A stretch of DNA of 64,000 nt, from NCBI GenBank assembly GCA_003508835.1, contig PUFA01000070.1, forward strand, positions 620,001-684,000, given 5' to 3'. Both the position numbers and the translations under genes were made by a program. The stretch comes from Eonycteris spelaea (lineage: Eukaryota > Chordata > Mammalia > Chiroptera > Pteropodidae). Shown in pieces: positions 33,812 to 44,369 of the stretch. Each line of letters begins with the position of its first letter. The first letter of the stretch is position 1. Under the pieces are notes generated by a model. That model was not told the DNA's origin. It made no database searches and saw nothing but the letters and a program-made list of their open reading frames with translations.

Positions 33812-33930
33812 TAGGATGACTAAATAATATATTGTCTGAGACCTTCTGAGAGTGAAAGTGGGCACTATTAATAGTCAAGATGGAAGGACAAGCATCAATT
33901 TGGACTGTCCCAGCAAAGGGGGATGAGCGG
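33812..33930. mobile_element. DNA transposon fossil (TAGGGTGACCA-type)
   Basis: 'taggatgactaaataatatattgtctgag', 'ctgagagtgaaagtgggcactattaatagtcaaga' and 'tttggactgtcccagcaaagg' follow a palindromic mammalian DNA element. It is probably related to the 30.1-kb copy. Confidence 0.5.
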
Positions 33931-34746
33931 TCATTCTGAATTAAGGGGATTGGAGAGATAGAGAGACATTATAGCTAGAGATTTGGGTGTCTCCCTGCAA
34001 GAGGACCACAGAGGAAACCATGAGGATGGAGTGTCTCATCATCATGGTGAGGGCAGAAGAGAACATTGAGGACAGCTTCGAGACCCTCCTATAGACAAGA
34101 GTGGGAGGAAAAAGTGGAGTCTGTGAAAGACAGAGAAGAATCAGAGGAAGAAGAGCCACAGAGGTAGGGAGGAGCAGTGGGCAGGGAGGAGGGGAGGTGG
34201 TGGAGGCCGTGTTTTGCAGGGCAGCTTAAAAGTAGGTCAGCTGGAACTTGGCAACAAAAACGAGATTAGAGAATCACTTGCTTTTTGATTTTGTAAGAAA
34301 ATAATCTATCTCAACGAAGTGCTAAAAGGCATTTAATTAAATAGATCAAAATTAATTTTGATATGAGGACTTTTTTTCTGCTATTGCCCTCATTATATTT
34401 TGAGACGCTTTGGGGTGCTTTCAAAGACTGAATCAGGAATAAGGGTTTGGTGTTCCAGCCTGAAGTTTTCTTGTGCTTCTGCATAACCTGAGTCACTAAA
34501 AGGTCCTATATTTAGAGTGTCATTAACACAGATAAAACCTGGGCCCCACTTGGAAAATACAAAAGCAAAAGGGGATACTTAAATGATTTCTTTGGGGTCC
34601 AGAAGGTTAAAAAATAGAGTTTCTAGGCTAGTTTAGGTAATATTGCCTGAAGTCTGGTTTTTCTTGGTAAACTAAAAATTTTGGTAACTTTCTTATCAGA
34701 TCAAACAGATATTTCCTACTCCAGCTTCTTACTTCAAAGAGGGAAG
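33931..34746. other. unassigned 0.8-kb stretch
   Basis: Purine-rich at 34100-34210; otherwise nothing recognised. Confidence 0.4.
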
Positions 34747-34799
34747 TGTGTGTGTGTGTGTGTGTGGTGTGTGTGGTGTGTGTGTGTGTGTGTGTGTGT
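34747..34799 (+). repeat. (GT)n with GGT interruptions
   Basis: About 53 bp of GT broken twice by an extra G. Confidence 0.95.
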
Positions 34800-34974
34800 A
34801 GGGGAGCCAGCGAACAAATAAAACCCTTTAAAAAAACATATTGAAATGATAGCATTGACAAACATGTTGATGGAGTATACCTAACAATAAAGTCATTTTA
34901 TCAACTGGTGGTCTGTCATATAAAGGTTACAGGTGAGAGCTAGGTCACTAGGCAAAATATTTTTGTTTATCCAG

Positions 34975-35009
34975 ATGAAATTAATTTAGTATGTGACAAT
35001 CCACTTGGC
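34975..35009 (-). mobile_element. 35-bp insertion copying hAT sequence from 1.4 kb away
   Basis: Bases 34975-35004 are the perfect reverse complement of 36388-36417 (30/30). The segment lies between two copies of TTTATCCAG (34966-34974 and 35010-35018). The right-hand copy sits inside a hAT fossil while this one has unrelated flanks. A templated insertion at a staggered break explains both facts. Confidence 0.8.
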
Positions 35010-35169
35010 TTTATCCAGAAAGGGCCTTTTCTAGGTAAAGAGTATGTGTGAACAGCACATGGTTTAGAGTTCTTTACTTAACAGTAAATTCATATGACCA
35101 GGGAGAGCCCTGGAAACAGACTCTATCTCTTACATTCTCTGAAAGCAAGTCTTAATAGTTGTGGTGGGT

Positions 35170-35540
35170 AGCAGTGCCAGACAAGATATGCAGCAGGCCT
35201 TACCCATAGTTTCTTTTTATCACAGGGAAAGTGTTACTGTGCTGAGATCATGGCACATAACTCCTGGAAACCAAAAGGAGTAAAATCTTGCAAGATTTCA
35301 AATGGAATAAAATCATTAACCTTGAGCCAAAGCCCACTGGCACGCATCACAGTAATCAAACAAATACAGAGGACTCCTCTGAACATGCATAACTCTAGGC
35401 TACCCTTGCACAAGATGTTAATGTCAATACCTCAATACTGGTTTCACAGAAGCAGTTCATCTGTAGCTGGCTTTTCATGCTGTATCTAATAAATGTGTGT
35501 AACTGAGGCTGATCTTGAGCAGAATGAGGGAGCAAGTCTG
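35170..35540 (+). mobile_element. possible LTR-like segment with AATAAA
   Basis: 'gcacataactcctggaaacc' leads to 'gctgtatctaataaatgtgtgtaactgaggctg', which looks like a U3/R end with a polyadenylation signal. The family is not identified and the boundaries are guesses. Confidence 0.3.
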
Positions 35541-35770
35541 TTTTGACTCAACACACCCCTCTGCCCTTCTGAATGCCGCTGTAAAGAATGAGTCCCTTAA
35601 GCTTCATGGGAATTTTTATGTTCTAAATAATTTGAGGTATATGGTACATTAATCGTGTTCAATACTCTCCTCCTTTTCCCTCTTATCACCTTCCGCCCTT
35701 CTCCTTGCCTTTTGTTCCCATATGTTTTATTTCCAGGACTTTTCTTTTTCTTTTTCTTTGACCATTAAAC

Positions 35771-35804
35771 GGGGGTGGGGGTTCGGGGCGGGGGGGAGGG
35801 GGGG
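35771..35804 (+). other. G-quadruplex-forming tract
   Basis: G5-T-G5-TTC-G4-C-G7-A-G7: five G runs with loops of 1-3 nt, well within the canonical G4 pattern. It runs directly into a GA repeat. Confidence 0.85.
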
Positions 35805-35808
35805 AGAG

Positions 35809-35858
<50 letters not shown>
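35805..35858 (+). repeat. (GA)n microsatellite
   Basis: About 54 bp of GA with one GG interruption. Confidence 0.95.
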
Positions 35859-35861
<3 letters not shown>

Positions 35862-35944
35862 GAAGGAGGGTTATCTGTTACCTAGAGATTGTAAATCCGT
35901 AATGTTGGTTGATCCGAGGGGTTTCTTTATATTGTTAAGTGTTC

Positions 35945-36030
35945 GTTTTCATCTCATAAGGTTGTTAAGATTAATTGTGGAGTGCTTAGCGCACAGTAAG
36001 GGCTCAATAAATACTAGTTCTTATTAATAT
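35945..36030 (+). repeat. MIR 3' end (sense)
   Basis: 'ctcataaggttgttaagattaattgtggagtgcttagcgcacagtaagggctcaataaatac'. Confidence 0.8.
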
Positions 36031-36154
36031 TTAAAAGTTAGCTCTTGAAATAAATATCTTTAGATCTAGTGCAATCCATTTGGTGGGGATTTCTTCAATT
36101 CTCTTACATATTTTCTTTTTCTGCAATTCTTTCAGGGTAATTATATGTGCAAAA

Positions 36155-36194
36155 CATGCACATGTGTGTGCATGTACACACACACACACACACT
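36155..36194 (+). repeat. short CA-rich tract
   Basis: Imperfect GT then CA dinucleotides. Confidence 0.85.
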
Positions 36195-36229
36195 TACCCT
36201 GTTTTTAAAAAAGGGCACAATGCAGAGAA

Positions 36230-36470
36230 AAGCCAATGCTTCATCTTAGTCTTGTAAAAAGGCTTTTAAAATTTTTTGACTTTAATGATGTCTTTATAAA
36301 AGAAAAAACAAATTTTCAGTAAACAGTACTTGTTTTCTCTACTTGCCCTATTCTGTTCTGCTCTGTTCCATCCTTTCATTTAGAAATGTGGATTGTCACA
36401 TACTAAATTAATTTCATGACCCATAATGGGTTTACCACTTGCAGTTAGAGAAATTATAGTCTAGTAAATA
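36230..36470 (-). mobile_element. hAT-Charlie fossil (antisense)
   Basis: 'attctgttctgctctgttccatcctttcatttag', 'actaaattaatttcatgacccataatgggtttaccac' is the reverse of a widespread hAT element that reads '..gggtcatgaaattaatttagtgggtc..'. It contains the source of the 34975 insertion. Confidence 0.55.
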
Positions 36471-36744
36471 CATGGGACTTTGTTGGACGCCACCAGCTAT
36501 GCCCTTGCCCTGGGCTTTCCACTCCCACACCCACTCTTTAGACTTGTATTCTCAGTTCTTCCATTTCCTCCTTTTTGTCTTCCAAGTTAAGAAATAGCAA
36601 ATGATAAATGCCTGTTCTATCTTCTTTTCTTCACCTCCCATCTCTCCCTTTCTCTTTCTCTCCCTCCCACTCCCTAGAAAGAAATGGTCACTCTTAGCTA
36701 CTACTTACGGAATAATAATAATCTTAAAATAACAAAGCTAGCAA

Positions 36745-36885
36745 CAGTCATAACAGTGATAGCTAATGTTCATTTCATGCCTGCTTAGTGCCAGACACCC
36801 ATGTAAGTGCTTTACAGATGATAACTCATTTAATACTCCTGGCCACCCCATGTAGCAGGTACATCTTATAATTACTCTGAAGGAA
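36745..36885 (-). repeat. MIR fragment (antisense)
   Basis: 'cttagtgccagacacccatgtaagtgctttacagatgataactcatttaatactcctggccaccccatgtagcaggtac'. Confidence 0.82.
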
Positions 36886-37239
36886 GCACTACCTGCTCTT
36901 TTATCCCCCCACATCTATCAGAATCAAGAAGACTTGCATATTATAGAATCCGGGCTAAATGCTTAATTAAATAGAAAGTAATGATAATATTATAGAATAA
37001 ACAATTACTTTCATAAATGCGGATGTGGAAACAACGACTACAGATAATGACCCAGAATCCAGAATCAGTAAACCTGAGGCTTGGTGTGTTGCAGTTGAAA
37101 TTATTTTTGATAGATTGCAAACGTTAGCAGAAAAACATGTTATGAAAAATCAGTCTCATGTAAACATTTACCCAGAAAATTCCTGTAGCATTTGTTGTTT
37201 GATTGTTATTTTAATGTTCCATTTAGTAATTAATTTTTA
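36886..37239. other. unassigned sequence
   Basis: Nothing recognised. Confidence 0.4.
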
Positions 37240-37400
37240 AAAATTTAACACATAATCATTTTTCTCTGATAATAAAAGTAATATCATGTTCGCTGTTAAA
37301 ATTCTGGAACATGCGTCAAATGTGCAAATTAAAATAACGATGATCTTATAGCCCATCACCCAAAGTCAGCAGCTATTCACATTTTGGTATAGCGTGAGTG
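37240..37400 (-). repeat. L1M 3' UTR fragment (antisense)
   Basis: 'taaaagtaatatcatgttcgctgttaaaattctggaa', 'gatcttatagcccatcacccaaag' and 'agctattcacattttggtata' are the reverse L1M 3' end. Confidence 0.65.
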
Positions 37401-37672
37401 CATTTGGCTTACACATTATTTTAAAATGTTTTTCATATAAAAACCTACATTTCTGGCGTCTCTTGAAAAACTATCAACATTTGACAACATTGGGTCCACA
37501 TTCTCGTGAGGCAACATTCTCTTTTAGGCAGGGGAGGGCTTTGCATTTCATCTGCCTCAGCCCCCAGCACTCCCCCCCACTTTTTTTGTTTTTTTTTTTT
37601 TACACTTGGTCATCTTCAAGGCTTGTTAGTCTCAGGCCCTGGGGGCCATTTGAGTTTTCTTTCTTTTGGTTA

Positions 37673-37726
37673 TTATTTTATTTTATTTTATTTTATTTTA
37701 TTTTATTTTATTTTATTTTATTTTAT
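37673..37726 (+). repeat. (TTTTA)10-11
   Basis: About 54 bp of perfect pentanucleotide units. It could be an expanded reversed A-tail, but no SINE body is visible to its right. Confidence 0.96.
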
Positions 37727-38164
37727 ATTTTTCCTCTTTTAGTTTTAAAACAATTCTAACCCAACATTTCAGGTCCAAAGCTGTACTTTTTGTGGGTGGG
37801 TGTGGTGGTGGTAACGAAGGGTGAGTGTCTCTCTGGTTTCTTGCTGGAGAAGGTGGGAGAGTGGAGTTCTTTTACTCCTGACTTCTGCTCTTTGCTGCCA
37901 GGTATATCTGAAATTTAAACAAACTCTACATCTAGATGATTAATTTCCTTAAATAGGTCCTAAGCTTATTCTGCATGTTATTATACAACTTTGGCTATAG
38001 TCCTATGTACTAGCTTTTTGGTGGTGTACTGACTTCATATGCTAATAAGGTACTTCCTTCCTTTGCTTTCACACATTGCTTAATAGTGAGGAGAGCCTTG
38101 TAAGGCCCAAGTCACTCATCCTTAATCCTGGTTTCCCTTTCGGCTCAGGTCTTTGCCTAGATTC
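37727..38164. other. unassigned sequence
   Basis: Nothing recognised. Confidence 0.4.
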
Positions 38165-38284
38165 AATCACCATGACATTATAAACATTTCTCCATATTTT
38201 AAAAATTATTTATGAAAATAAATTTTAGTGGCTGAATGATGTTCCAGGATGTGAATATATCACATTTTCCTGATCTTTTTGTCT
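38165..38284 (-). repeat. L1M 3' UTR fragment (antisense), left part
   Basis: 'gacattataaacatttctccatattttaaaaattatt' and 'tttagtggctgaatgatgttccaggatgtg' match reverse L1M. Confidence 0.7.
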
Positions 38285-38640
38285 AATAGGTGAGGGCTCG
38301 GTGAGAGTCAGGTCCAGTGGGAAGAGAAGACATGTCCAATACCAGGAAGAGAGAAGACGGGATGGTGGGGACAGGGTACCGATAAAGAGACTGCATTGGT
38401 TGCTTTCAGAGGCAGAAGTCTAAGACGACAGTCTAAAACTAGAGTTCCAAAATCAACAGGTTAGATGACAAGTGGGGCCAAAGCACACTGTCATAAACCT
38501 ACAAATTAGTCAGGGAACAGATGACCAAGAGTAAGAAAGCCAGTGGATGGGAGAGTGAATCCGTTGTAACCTGTGAGCAGGGGTGCAGTCACAATTTGCA
38601 TTTTTTGGTTTGTTTTGTTTTTCTTTTTAAATGAGATTCT
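38285..38640. mobile_element. unidentified 356-bp insertion between L1M parts
   Basis: It separates two consecutive parts of one antisense L1M. It is GC-richer than its surroundings and I do not recognise it. No clear flanking duplication. Confidence 0.35.
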
Positions 38641-38930
38641 CATTCCTGCTAGGTAAATTTATGAGAGTTGATTTAGGGTATACAATAATTTATAGTTTAT
38701 CCATTCCCCTAAAGTTGAACATTTAGGTATTCCCACTTTTCCACTTTATAAATCGTGTCGTGATGAAAATCTCAGTGCATAAAACCATATATTTTTGATT
38801 ATCGCATCAGGATAAATTTGTGAAAATTTAAGTACTTATTCTTTTTAAGAATACTGGGATATACCGGCAAAATGTTTCCATAGTTTTGTTTGCATTTATA
38901 TTCCTATTATCAGTGTTTGTATGTTCTGAT
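38641..38930 (-). repeat. L1M 3' UTR fragment (antisense), right part
   Basis: 'acaataatttatagtttatccattcccctaaagttgaacatttaggt', 'tgtcgtgatgaaaatctcag' and 'catcaggataaatttgtgaaaa' continue the L1M. Confidence 0.75.
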
Positions 38931-39004
38931 CTGACCCCTTTATATTAATCTGGTCCATTCAAAAGCTGCCACTGGCAACTGTATTCTATATCCAGAATTT
39001 TTCT

Positions 39005-39275
39005 AGGCTTTTGGTTTCACACTTTTTTTTTTGTGGCCATGATCCACAGTGAGAAGTAAATTTTACAAAGTGACTCAATATATATATGTGTATAACCAAA
39101 ACAGAAGTTTCACAAAACACTCACTTGCCCTTCTCTATGTGATGTATTCTGGTAAATCTATTGTCTTCTAATTTAGTTTTAAAATTAAACCAATGAAGAC
39201 CCATTAAACTGATGTAATAACTCTCTAATGAGTCATTACTCTTGGGTTGAAGAACATCATTCTAGGACAATTTCT
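39005..39275 (-). mobile_element. hAT-Charlie fossil (antisense)
   Basis: 'tgtggccatgatccacagtgagaagtaaattttacaaagtgactcaatatat', 'ctctatgtgatgtattctggtaaatctat' and 'aatgaagacccattaaactgatgtaataactctctaatgagtcat' match a common hAT-type element of the family seen at 36.2 kb. Confidence 0.6.
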
Positions 39276-39759
39276 GTGTTACAGCTTGACTTGTTAGGAC
39301 CTCAGCTTCTCTCTTTTTCCTACTCATTTAATCCCCAGAGTTCCATTCTTTAATAATCCCGTCGTCACCCTCTGAAGCATGACTTCCATACTGTACCCTC
39401 AGTCTTGGGCACCCAGTCCCTGTTGTGCCCTATCCAGCTCCTTTGGGGCCTGTCTTGGGCTAGCGTGATCTCCTCATGGTTCCCTTCTGACAGGGATGAA
39501 AAACTTGAAAGGAAATGAAAGTTCTTGTCTTATTACACATGGCACTGAGCACCATCATTAAAAAAAGAAAGATCTTGACTGGACTCTTCTTTCCCTGGAT
39601 AACCACATGTTGACTCTCTCATTTTCTTCAATCTCTGCAAATGTTAGATTCCCAGCGAGGCCTTCCCTGACTGTGGCATCTCTAATAGAACCTTGGTCAT
39701 TTTCTGTCCCCTTGCCTTGCTTTAGATTTTCTTTATAGCTCTTATTGAGGGTTTGGCTA
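39276..39759. other. unassigned sequence
   Basis: Nothing recognised. Confidence 0.4.
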
Positions 39760-39910
39760 CACTTGGAATCATAGAATGTAAAAGCAGGGAGAGATTTAGA
39801 GGCCAGATTTGGTTCAACCCCTAATTTTACAAGGAGAAAATTCAAGCTTAGAGAGGTAAGTAAACATTCCATGGCAACCTAGCTTGCATATGGCAAAGAT
39901 AAACTAGAAA
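39760..39910 (-). repeat. MIR-superfamily SINE fragment (antisense)
   Basis: 'ggaatcatagaatgtaaaagcagggagagatttagaggcc', 'ttcaacccctaattttacaaggagaaaattcaagcttagagaggtaag' fits an old CORE/MIR-related SINE. Confidence 0.55.
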
Positions 39911-39963
39911 CCGGATCCCTGGATATTTGTCCATTCCATGCTGTGCAGTTATGATGATGTTTT

Positions 39964-39973
39964 GGGGGGGGGG
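39964..39973 (+). repeat. G10 run
   Basis: Ten consecutive G. Confidence 0.95.
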
Positions 39974-40164
39974 CTATTTTTATCTCATAATAAGCTTTTT
40001 GATGCATTGTGTTAGATTGTATTAGACTTAGTAATAAATAGTAGTGTGAAAATATTCTGATGTTTCTCACTGGAAGCATAAATTAGTCAAAAGGGCTTTA
40101 TCTTGCTCATATTTTTAGCATCAGCCTCCTTATCTTTGTTCCTTTGCTCCCCTGACCTCCTTTG

Positions 40165-40225
40165 GTTTCATTTTACACAGAAGAGAACTGAGGCTTAGAG
40201 AGGTGACATAGATATCACTCCAAAT
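40165..40225 (-). repeat. MIR fragment (antisense)
   Basis: 'cattttacacagaagagaactgaggcttagagaggtgac'. Confidence 0.65.
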
Positions 40226-40859
40226 AAACTAAACTACAATATCAAAGGGAAAATGTTAAATACAAAGGTCCAGAAGACTGACTGAAGTTGGTAGCCAGAA
40301 ATTCCATATAGGCAAAGACTTGAGTTTAAGGTTCCAATAAGGTACAGGTTTAAGCGCAAATGGAATCAGGAGATTTGATAAAGGAGACAGAGGGGTTACA
40401 CAGCAGCACAACTTGGAGTCAACTGTCAGTTCTGGGAAAAACCTTCCAGAGTAGGGGGTAAGGTTGGCTGGATGTCTAATCTTTGATGATAAGTTTTGTA
40501 CCTGCAGCAGCTAGGTCCTTTGGGGGCTCTTTAGAAGTACTCCATGCAGTACTTTTCTGTCTCAAACAGCTTCTATTTTCCCCAAAGGCAAAAGTGTTGG
40601 TGATTAGTGGAAATTTTAATTTTAATTTTGTCAGTCCTATGTCTGTTCACTACCTTTTGACAATGACATTAATGGTTTCTGTTTGGTGAGTGGCTTCTCT
40701 CTCACTGGTTACATTCTGGTGAGATTGTTAACTGAGATGCCTTGATCACCCCTAGCCAGTGGGGAAGATATAAAACTAAAATGAACTTAAGTGGGTGCTG
40801 CCCCTGGAACCCAAGTCTTGATCTGTGTGACAACAGGAGACTGAACACATTTGATGTTC
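40226..40859. other. unassigned sequence
   Basis: Nothing recognised. Confidence 0.4.
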
Positions 40860-41077
40860 ACTATTCTAGTGACAAACTCTATCTGGATGATTTCAATAAT
40901 CCGGTTACATAGATCCTGAAGTGGACTTACTTTTTGTCCTTTGTTGTGCCTGGCTCTCCAGCCTTCCCTTTGATTTTGTGAACTCTTCCATATCTTTCTA
41001 GTAAATATCTTTTTTCACTTAAGTTAGCCAGAATAGATTTCTGATGCTGACAACAAGAACCTTAATTAGTACAATAG
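40860..41077 (+). mobile_element. LTR-like 3' end (family uncertain)
   Basis: 'ctagtaaatatcttttttcacttaagttagccagaatagatttctgatgctgacaacaagaaccttaattagtac' resembles the 3' end of ERVL/MaLR-like LTRs, similar in layout to 6.9 kb. Confidence 0.45.
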
Positions 41078-41149
41078 GTGGTTTAACTTGGGAATTTCAA
41101 TTACTGCTTTCCACCAAAACTACACTAATGGTCATGTCAAAAAACATTT

Positions 41150-41260
41150 GTTCATCATCCGCAATATGCCAGGTGGTATGGCAGGGGCTTTCATCTATGT
41201 TATCTAATTTGACTCTCATAACAATACTATGATTAAAGTCATTTAAAATGTTCCCCAGTT
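41150..41260 (-). repeat. MIR, left half (antisense), split by L1
   Basis: 'catcatccgcaatatgccaggtggtatggcaggggctttcatctatgttatctaatttgactctcataacaatactatgattaa' is reverse MIR. It stops at 'ttccccagtt', where the L1 starts. Confidence 0.78.
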
Positions 41261-41985
41261 AAAAAAAATTATAGTAAAATGCATATAATATAAAATTTGC
41301 TATCGTAACCATTTTTAAGTATACAGTTTACTGGCATTAAGTATATTCATATTGTGCAACCATCACCACCATCCATCTCCAGAACTCTTCATCTTACAAA
41401 ACTGAAACTCTATGCCCATTCAAAAATAACTCCTTATTCCCCCTTCCCACAGTCCCCAGTAACCATTGTTCTAAATTCAGTCTCTATGAATTTGCCTATT
41501 CTAAATATACTTCACAGAAGTGTAATCATACGATATTTGTCCTTCTGTGTCTGGCTTCTTATACTTAATGCAATGTCTTCAAGGTTCATCTATGTTGTAA
41601 CATGTCAGAATTTCCTTCCTTTTTAAGGCTGAACAATATTCCATTGTATGTTATACCACATTGTGCTTATCCATTCATCTATAGATGAACACTTGGATTG
41701 CTTCTATGTTTTAGCTATTTGTGAATAATGCTACTATTAACATGGGTATACAAATGGATAAAACTTGCTTTCAATTCTTTTGAGTATGTACCCAGAAATA
41801 GAAAAATAGTAATTCTATTTTTAATTTTTTGAGGAACTATCATACTATTTTCCACAGTGGTTGTGCCAATTTACATTCCCACCCTTAGTGCACAAGGATT
41901 CCAGTTTATCCATATCCTTCCAACACCTGTTATTTTCTGTTTTTGTGATAGTAACCATATTAATGGGTATAAGGTGGTAGCTGTT
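41261..41985 (-). repeat. L1MA/L1M-type 3' end (antisense), nested in MIR
   Basis: 'agtatacagtttactggcattaagtatattcatattgtgcaaccatcaccaccatccatctccagaac' through 'ggctgaacaatattccattgtatg' to 'accatattaatgggtataaggtgg' is one continuous reverse L1 3' end of about 725 bp. Confidence 0.88.
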
Positions 41986-42075
41986 ATTTAATTTTAGATG
42001 AATCAACTGAGGTCATATAGCTTGTAAGTAGAAAAGCTGGGATTCAAATCCATGTCTCGTGGTCTTTCAATGTGT
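41986..42075 (-). repeat. MIR, right half (antisense)
   Basis: 'ttttagatgaatcaactgaggtcatatagcttgtaagtagaaaagctgggattcaaatccatg' resumes exactly where the left half stopped. Confidence 0.8.
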
Positions 42076-42449
42076 CTGTCCCTTATCCTTTTCCCTAATT
42101 ACAATACTTCTGTTAGAAATCTAAAGGTATTTGATAAAGCTAAATTTTTTTTTAGAAAAGTCTATCAACTATTAGGAAGATTTAGGAGTTAAAAAATTAT
42201 GCTCAGTCAATATCATAGAAAGCATGTACCTAAACTATAAAGGACTCCCAAAAGATTTGTGGAGTTACAGTGTTTCATGACCATAGAAATTAATCAATTT
42301 TCTTATCTTATACATAAGAAAATGGAGGCCAACAAATTTCTCTGTCGTCAAGTATTGCTGAAATTACCACTTGCCAATAATAAGGTTTAGATAGAAACCA
42401 GTTTAGTTTAGTCGTGAGACAGGTGGGACTGTGTAAATTTATATAGCTC

Positions 42450-42620
42450 AATTAAAATCACAGAGCTGAAAGGGACCTCCAGGTCTCTTATAATAATGTA
42501 TCCATCTGCCTCTATCATGGCAAGTTTGAACAATATCAGCAGGCTGTCTTTTTTCTTTACAGCTTTCTAAGAAGGCAATTCAATCACTTCCCTTTGTGAA
42601 GCATTAGAGTGTCTTTCACA
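42450..42620 (+). repeat. CR1/L3-related ancient repeat
   Basis: 'aatcacagagctgaaagggacctccaggtctctta' then 'ctgcctctatcatggcaag' fits the L3/CR1 3' pattern '..agctggaagggacctc..'. Confidence 0.5.
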
Positions 42621-43014
42621 CCTTTCAATCTAATGACATTTTTACATGTAAATGTGGAGCACTTCTATGTCTGTTTAAAAACTAACATATTCTATTTAAA
42701 GGTGTTTAAAATTGCTATTTGAAATTAGAAGCAGTATTAAAAGTAAATTGAAGTATTACTAGGCAACCGAAAGGTTTGTAAAAAGTAACCTTGAGTATAC
42801 TTTCATAATCAGAAATAACAGAAGCCCTAGGTTTCAGAAGTCAGTAAGTAGGGAGAAAGATATAGTCATATTAAAGGAATGTTTTCTCCAACCTGAGAAA
42901 AGAACAGTTATAGAGAGCTGCACAACATAACAAAAACTTGTTAGACCCATTTTAGGATGCTCTATAACTCAATTTGATGTAGCAAATGCTCATCGAAATG
43001 CTCTTATATGTAAG
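42621..43014. other. unassigned sequence
   Basis: Nothing recognised. Confidence 0.4.
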
Positions 43015-43260
43015 CTGCTAAGCAAAGAGCTTTGAGAATAAAAAGACAACTAGATATAATTCCTGACTTCAAGAAGCTTGAAAACTAGTTAGGGAGATAA
43101 CATACATATGCAAATATCTCTAAAAAATATCAAGGGGAAAGTGGCTTCAGGTCCATAGAAATGCACTGCAGGTAAAGCTGGGCTACACCTGTCTGGGAAA
43201 TCAGGGAAAGCTATTGAGCTGTGTTTTAAAGGATGAATATGATTTCTGACAGGCAGGAGT
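43015..43260 (-). repeat. L2 fragment (antisense)
   Basis: 'taattcctgacttcaagaagcttgaaaactagttagggagataac', 'ggaaatcagggaaagctattgagctgtgttttaaaggatgaatatgattt' is antisense L2. Confidence 0.6.
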
Positions 43261-43282
43261 AGCGGAAAGGTTCTGCAGCCAG

Positions 43283-43326
43283 AAAGATGACTTGAAGCCT
43301 AAAGATGACTTGAAGCCTAAAGATGA
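43283..43326 (+). repeat. 18-bp tandem repeat, 2.4 copies
   Basis: AAAGATGACTTGAAGCCT occurs at 43283-43300 and 43301-43318, then a partial unit. Confidence 0.93.
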
Positions 43327-43685
43327 GCAGTGTCTCTACATAAACTTTCTGTTTCAAGTCTTACCCTTCTATTCTCTTTGGAATCTCCCCTCCCCACTTG
43401 ATTTCTCTATTAAATACCTAACTACCAAGGGCTTATATAAAATATTTAAAATGGTTGTGTTAAAAGGGTAAGATTACTGGCAAACTTATTTTTTCTTTTC
43501 TTATTTTCTAGTTTTGTTTTTCTTTGGAAATGTGATTATATTACAAAACAATTATTTTTTTTTTAAAAAAGATATGGTATATACCTCCCAAGGCCACCTC
43601 AAATCCTTGTTCCTCATAACTATTTATGACTACCTTATCATGTTAAATTTGAATCGGAAGTGTTAATACAAACTGCTGGTTTAAG

Positions 43686-43688
<3 letters not shown>

Positions 43689-43750
<62 letters not shown>
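43689..43750 (+). repeat. (TG)31 microsatellite
   Basis: Over 60 bp of uninterrupted TG, the longest TG run here. Confidence 0.97.
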
Positions 43751-43753
<3 letters not shown>

Positions 43754-43937
43754 ATATGGACTCTATTCACTGTTAGGGCCTAGAGGCAATAATACCTGAG
43801 TAGCAAAAAGCACGCCTAGTGCATTGATGTTGCACTAAATATCATTTTCCACTAAATTGAGCCAAGGCTCTTTGGTGAACATCTGGGGCAAGGAAACAAA
43901 GTAGCCTAGTTGAGCCTAAGACAGCCCATAGTTCCTT

Positions 43938-43958
43938 AAAAAAAAAAAAAAAAAAAAA
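43938..43958 (+). repeat. A21 homopolymer
   Basis: Pure A run; no polyadenylation signal or recognisable SINE body upstream. Confidence 0.95.
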
Positions 43959-44045
43959 GCCTCCAGGGCTAATGGAAGCCTTTTAAAGAGCCAGCTTGAA
44001 GAAGTTCCCACTGCTAAACTTGGGCATTAAAAAGAAAAAGTGAAC

Positions 44046-44049
<4 letters not shown>

Positions 44050-44119
<70 letters not shown>
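44050..44119 (+). repeat. (AG)34 microsatellite
   Basis: About 70 bp of AG. The Ser/Leu-rich minus-strand frame across it is an artefact. Confidence 0.97.
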
Positions 44120-44122
<3 letters not shown>

Positions 44123-44369
44123 AGGAGAAAAACAAGCAGCAGCAGTTCTTACTCATTTGGTGGTTACTTTTACTTTGACAATTGTTATATAAAGGAAAAG
44201 AAGCAAGCACTTACCTCATGTTTTTAGGAGAATTTTTTTTTTCCTGTTTGAGGAGAGAGAGAATTTTTCCCTAAAGAATGTTTTAATTTGAAACCTTTGA
44301 AATTATTGATATTTGACAAAATTTCACTGAGTTCAACCAAATATGGAATGAAAACATTAGGTAAATCAA

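Noticed and set aside
34975..36417. 30-bp inverted repeats as termini of a 1.4-kb mariner-like transposon
   Set aside because: There is no transposase, the interior holds old MIR and LTR-like sequence, the right arm lies inside a hAT fossil, and only the left arm has direct repeats, which immediately bracket the 35-bp segment.
37673..37726. (TTTTA)n as the reversed tail of a minus-strand SINE
   Set aside because: No SINE head or body and no target-site duplication could be found to its right.
43283..43326. CRISPR-like array or other spaced repeat
   Set aside because: The units are directly adjacent with no spacers, and the host is a mammal.
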